Of a stretch of 33,498 bases of DNA, positions 30,852-33,498 are shown piece after piece. The stretch's first letter is position 1. Each line of letters starts with the position of its first letter. The translations under genes were made by a program, and so were the position numbers. Below the pieces are notes generated by a model. The model ran no database searches, was not told the origin of the DNA, and saw only the letters and a list, made by a program, of their open reading frames with translations. Source of the stretch: a virus; IMG/VR virus record IMGVR_UViG_3300030117_007486, positions 1-33,498 of that record; one strand, given 5' to 3'.

Positions 30852-31909
30852 TGAGACAAAAGATTCGCAAGGCGGTTTCTGCCCTATCAAAAGGTCAATT
30901 ACTACGGCGAGATCAAGCAGTTGCTTTTGATGTAAACGAACCTCCATACTTTCCTGATCGATATGGTGCTTGCTGCACGACTGGCGGTGCGCAAGACGGA
31001 ACTTTTTGCCAATGCACAGACAACATTCTAGGTAGAGACTGCTGTATTCAAGGCGGCATTCACTACGCAGGATTTAGTTGTGGTCAGGTAAACTGTTGTG
31101 AGACAGGACCGGACTGCTTTGGTGCGTTTTGTAATGTGACACCAGACACACCTGCTGCTTGTATTGAAGGCACAAGAGCGAGTCCTCCAAAGGGCGATTG
31201 GGTTTTCCAAGGTTGTGGAACAACCTGTAGTGACACTCTTTGTCCAGATCCAGAAACCACAAATAGATGTTGTCTCAGATGCGGTGATGGTTATGAAAAT
31301 CCAGACGCACTGAATGGTGAGTGTATTGATGGGGTGGGATTGTCTAAATCATTTTGTGATAAAAAGGGTGGTCTTTTTACAGAAAGTGCGAGTTGTGGCG
31401 ATACCCCCGTTTGTAAGGATGAGTGTATTGTGACAACTACAGGCTCTTGTTGTTTCATAAATCCGGGTACTGGGGAACTAGAATGTTTCGATGGTGTTGA
31501 GGAATCTACTTGTGATGTATTAAATGGTGTTTTCAAAGAGGGTGTCGGCTGTGATTCAGATCCTTGCTCCGAGGTTTTCACACTTTGTTGTGACACACCA
31601 ACGACGGTGAGTTATGGTTCTTGTCCGGGATTCGATGGAACAATTTGTTTTATAAACTCTGACTGCACAAAAAGAGTGGTTGACATAGATGACTTTGGAA
31701 CAATTGATTGTTGTGCGCAAAATACTGGTGATGTTGGAGGGGAGACTTTTACCGACTGTAGTTGCAATTCGAGTGGATGCCAGAACGCAAAGAATCTTCC
31801 AGATTGCAATGCTCACTTATGTGATGATGGCATTGGTCAACCAAGCGAGGCTGATTGTTGCACTGAATCATTCGATGCAACTTTAAATTGTGGAGAGGAT
31901 TGTTCCTGA
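30851..31909 (+). CDS. Extremely cysteine-rich GACC-repeat protein
   Basis: A 352-residue protein with 45 cysteines by hand count (about 13%), many as Cys-Cys pairs. A basic N-terminus of about 35 residues (MRQKIRKAVSALSKGQLLRR) precedes repeats of the form GxCCxxxxG...C...C...GGxFxxGxxCxxxxC, for example GSCCFINPGTGELECFDG then STCDVLNGVFKEGVGCDSDP. Similar GACC-type repeats occur in secreted bacterial proteins, notably of planctomycetes. No signal peptide is seen. Such spacing suggests small disulfide- or metal-stabilised knots on an exposed structure. Its coupling to two virion-like genes suggests a surface or fibre component. Function is unknown. Confidence 0.6.
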   Translation: MRQKIRKAVSALSKGQLLRRDQAVAFDVNEPPYFPDRYGACCTTGGAQDGTFCQCTDNILGRDCCIQGGIHYAGFSCGQVNCCETGPDCFGAFCNVTPDTPAACIEGTRASPPKGDWVFQGCGTTCSDTLCPDPETTNRCCLRCGDGYENPDALNGECIDGVGLSKSFCDKKGGLFTESASCGDTPVCKDECIVTTTGSCCFINPGTGELECFDGVEESTCDVLNGVFKEGVGCDSDPCSEVFTLCCDTPTTVSYGSCPGFDGTICFINSDCTKRVVDIDDFGTIDCCAQNTGDVGGETFTDCSCNSSGCQNAKNLPDCNAHLCDDGIGQPSEADCCTESFDATLNCGEDCS

Positions 31910-33093
31910 TGAGTAAACTAAAATATTCCAGTGAAAATAATTTCCTGAACGCTCTTGGGTTTGACTTAAATAGCATCTCATTCAAAACCTTTAATTCAAT
32001 CGGAATTAGAAATACAAAATTCATTATGAACAACACCTTCAAATCTGTCACTACTCCAGAAATGACAAAAAAGTATGACACAAAAACAGTGAATGGTAAG
32101 ATAAACTTTGGTGAAACTAAATCAGGCTTTCCTTTGGATCTTAGTATTGAGTCGAGTGATCTTACTCAGAAAGAACTTAAAGACCCAAGCAGAATGTTAT
32201 CAATGTTGAAGAATGCAAATTTTACTGTTTTTTCTGCAATTCGAGAAAAAAACCAATACGGGGAAGTGATTCAAAGAATTATGGATCAATTTTTTAAGAT
32301 GGGTTCATCTGAAACACTCAAGACAAATCCAGACACATCTTTCTTAGATGGTCGTCTTTCTGCTGCCAGCGGAACAGAACTTTTTAGTCCATTTACGGGA
32401 TCAAATGAGTTGCAGCAAGCATTCTTTTACTTTCCTCTTAACGCTGGCGATGGGCAATTGATTAGTGGTGATCGTATCAACTCTGCATCAGTGAATTTAA
32501 AAATCTTAGCACACTACGGCGATAGAAAAAATAATTTGGATGTATTTCAAGGGGCATCTCCTTTGTTTGGTGATTTAAAAATTGAGCCTAGAGTCTTTGA
32601 AGTTGTGCGGGTCAAAAAAGATATTGGTTTCCCTCTTGTTCAGCGGGACATCGAAACACCAGAAGGTAAGTATGGAAACGGAACGGGGCAATTTTGGGAA
32701 ACTTATTATGGAACAGGATCACTCGACGTTGACACCAGCGTGCGAACAGAATTTACAATCAGTGATGTTTTGAAACCCGGAGAAATTCTTAGAATCGACA
32801 TTAGTAAGTTGGTACAAGACGCGGTTGACAACAGAAACTCAATTTTGAGATTTGTCATTCGACCCAAAATGGCGACGTATCGAAAAAATGGCTGCTCATC
32901 TGAATCCACTGGAAACAAAACCGTGGCAAATGGTGGTTTTGGTGCTGGCAATCATTACTTTGATTTTGAACGGGGTGGAGATGACGTTTTAACACAACCA
33001 TCACTCTCTTTAAGTATTACTCCATCGGCAACTTCGACTGGGAGCCGTAGGGCAACACTTTCAAGATTATATCGTGTTCAATTAACGTCTTAA
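31909..33093 (+). CDS. Putative virion/fibre protein with possible DNRLRE-like domain
   Basis: A 394-residue protein. I take the ATG at 31909, which overlaps the previous stop (TGATG) and gives MSKLKYSSENNFLNALGFDL; an upstream in-frame start lies inside the cysteine-rich gene. The C-terminal half (ASVNLKILAHYGDR, then LRIDISKLVQDAVDNRNSIL and RFVIRPKMATY) resembles the strands of DNRLRE-type beta-sandwich domains (ID-S/T-LVxxAV...), found in secreted and adhesive proteins. This is a pattern impression only. The N-terminal half is not recognised. It is the last gene of the three-gene rightward unit and overlaps the convergent exonuclease gene by 12 bases. Confidence 0.5.
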   Translation: MSKLKYSSENNFLNALGFDLNSISFKTFNSIGIRNTKFIMNNTFKSVTTPEMTKKYDTKTVNGKINFGETKSGFPLDLSIESSDLTQKELKDPSRMLSMLKNANFTVFSAIREKNQYGEVIQRIMDQFFKMGSSETLKTNPDTSFLDGRLSAASGTELFSPFTGSNELQQAFFYFPLNAGDGQLISGDRINSASVNLKILAHYGDRKNNLDVFQGASPLFGDLKIEPRVFEVVRVKKDIGFPLVQRDIETPEGKYGNGTGQFWETYYGTGSLDVDTSVRTEFTISDVLKPGEILRIDISKLVQDAVDNRNSILRFVIRPKMATYRKNGCSSESTGNKTVANGGFGAGNHYFDFERGGDDVLTQPSLSLSITPSATSTGSRRATLSRLYRVQLTS

Positions 33094-33498
33094 ATTGTAA
33101 AGTTCCAACGCTCGGTGCAGTTCACGCACATAATCAATCGGCTTCTTAACAAAGACTTGATTCGCTCCGTCCTCAGACGAGATAAGAATCACGATCTGGT
33201 CAATCTCTTCACCCATCATTTCATTCCACATAATTGAGTAGGCTGTGGCTTGGCAGAAATAGTTTGTGATATTTGATGGTGACTTGCGGCGAGTGGAACC
33301 CTTGAAGTCAATGATGCTCAACTTGCCATCAAACTCTGCAACACAATCCACACGACCAGCCAGTTTGAGAGTGTGACTCCAAAGCGGGACTTCCTGCGCC
33401 CGAACGTTGTCAATACGATGTAGGCTTCGCTTCATATTTGCAAACAACATCGCTTCGTTAGGAGCGAGTTCACCGACCTCTTCATTGTTGAGATAATT
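33082..33498 (-). CDS. PD-(D/E)XK exonuclease (MGME1/Cas4-like), C-terminal part
   Basis: A partial gene: the frame is open to the right edge, giving 138 residues that start before the window with NYLNNEEVGELAPNEAM. The core LAGRVDCVAEFDGKLSIIDF then KGSTRR carries the conserved Asp of GRVD and the Asp-x-Lys of IDFKGS, the metal-binding centre of PD-(D/E)XK exonucleases. NYFCQATAYSIMWNEMMGEE and IVILISSEDGANQVFVKKPI are the typical C-terminal helix and strand of the exonuclease widespread in marine T4-like phages. It probably acts in DNA recombination, repair or host DNA degradation. Its stop overlaps the convergent gene's end by 12 bases. Confidence 0.8.
   Translation of the reverse strand, partial: NYLNNEEVGELAPNEAMLFANMKRSLHRIDNVRAQEVPLWSHTLKLAGRVDCVAEFDGKLSIIDFKGSTRRKSPSNITNYFCQATAYSIMWNEMMGEEIDQIVILISSEDGANQVFVKKPIDYVRELHRALELYNLRR

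Overview
This window is a virion-morphogenesis segment of a lytic T4-superfamily myovirus (contractile tail). The gene content is almost entirely T4-type neck, baseplate, hub and tail-assembly genes, plus the T4 replication/late-transcription pair gp32/gp33. The architecture (a DUF4815 fibre with a collar domain, a hub protein without lysozyme, a PAAR tip, a collagen-like fibre, an MGME1-like exonuclease) is typical of marine, cyanophage-like T4 relatives rather than of enteric T4. The host cannot be read from this segment. The DNA is AT-rich and genes are tightly packed. No stretch over about 100 bases lacks a gene, and no tRNA, insertion sequence or CRISPR array was seen.

Layout. From 1 to 24702 a long leftward block encodes, in transcription order, gp48-like tube cap, gp53, gp27-like hub, gp5-like spike, PAAR tip, two unrecognised virion proteins, gp25, gp6, a protein in the gp7 position, gp8, a giant DUF4815/tail-collar fibre, a collagen-repeat fibre, gp13 and the start of gp14. 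From 24726 to 28834 a divergent rightward block encodes gp4, an unrecognised protein, a tail-tube-fold protein (gp54-like), gp26, a small overlapping -1-frame gene and a gp29-like tape measure. A GC-rich hairpin separates this from leftward gp33-gp32 (28891-30098). A second rightward block (30141-33093) carries three uncharacterised proteins, one of them with 45 cysteines. A leftward PD-(D/E)XK exonuclease enters from the right edge.

How it works together. The wedge proteins (gp53, gp25, gp6, gp7-position, gp8) assemble around the hub (gp27-like, gp5-like, PAAR). The tape measure, with its gp26-type chaperone, sets tail length. gp48 and the tube-fold protein start the tube. gp13, gp14 and gp4 finish the head and neck, and the two large fibres probably contact the host. 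gp33 would couple late-promoter recognition to the replication clamp.

Most interesting signals. (1) A complete programmed -1 frameshift signal at the gp26/small-ORF junction (Shine-Dalgarno-like GGAGGG, T7 slippery run, 7-nt spacer, stem-loop), placed just before the tape measure as in lambda G/GT and P2 E/E'. (2) A recurrent NATACATA-like motif in front of virion genes. It forms perfect TACATA...TATGTA palindromes at both divergent junctions and looks like a phage-specific variant of the T4 late promoter. (3) A three-gene virion-like module containing an extremely cysteine-rich GACC-repeat protein. (4) A gp32 lacking the zinc-binding cysteines, with a sigma70-like promoter and an A/C-rich leader in front of it.
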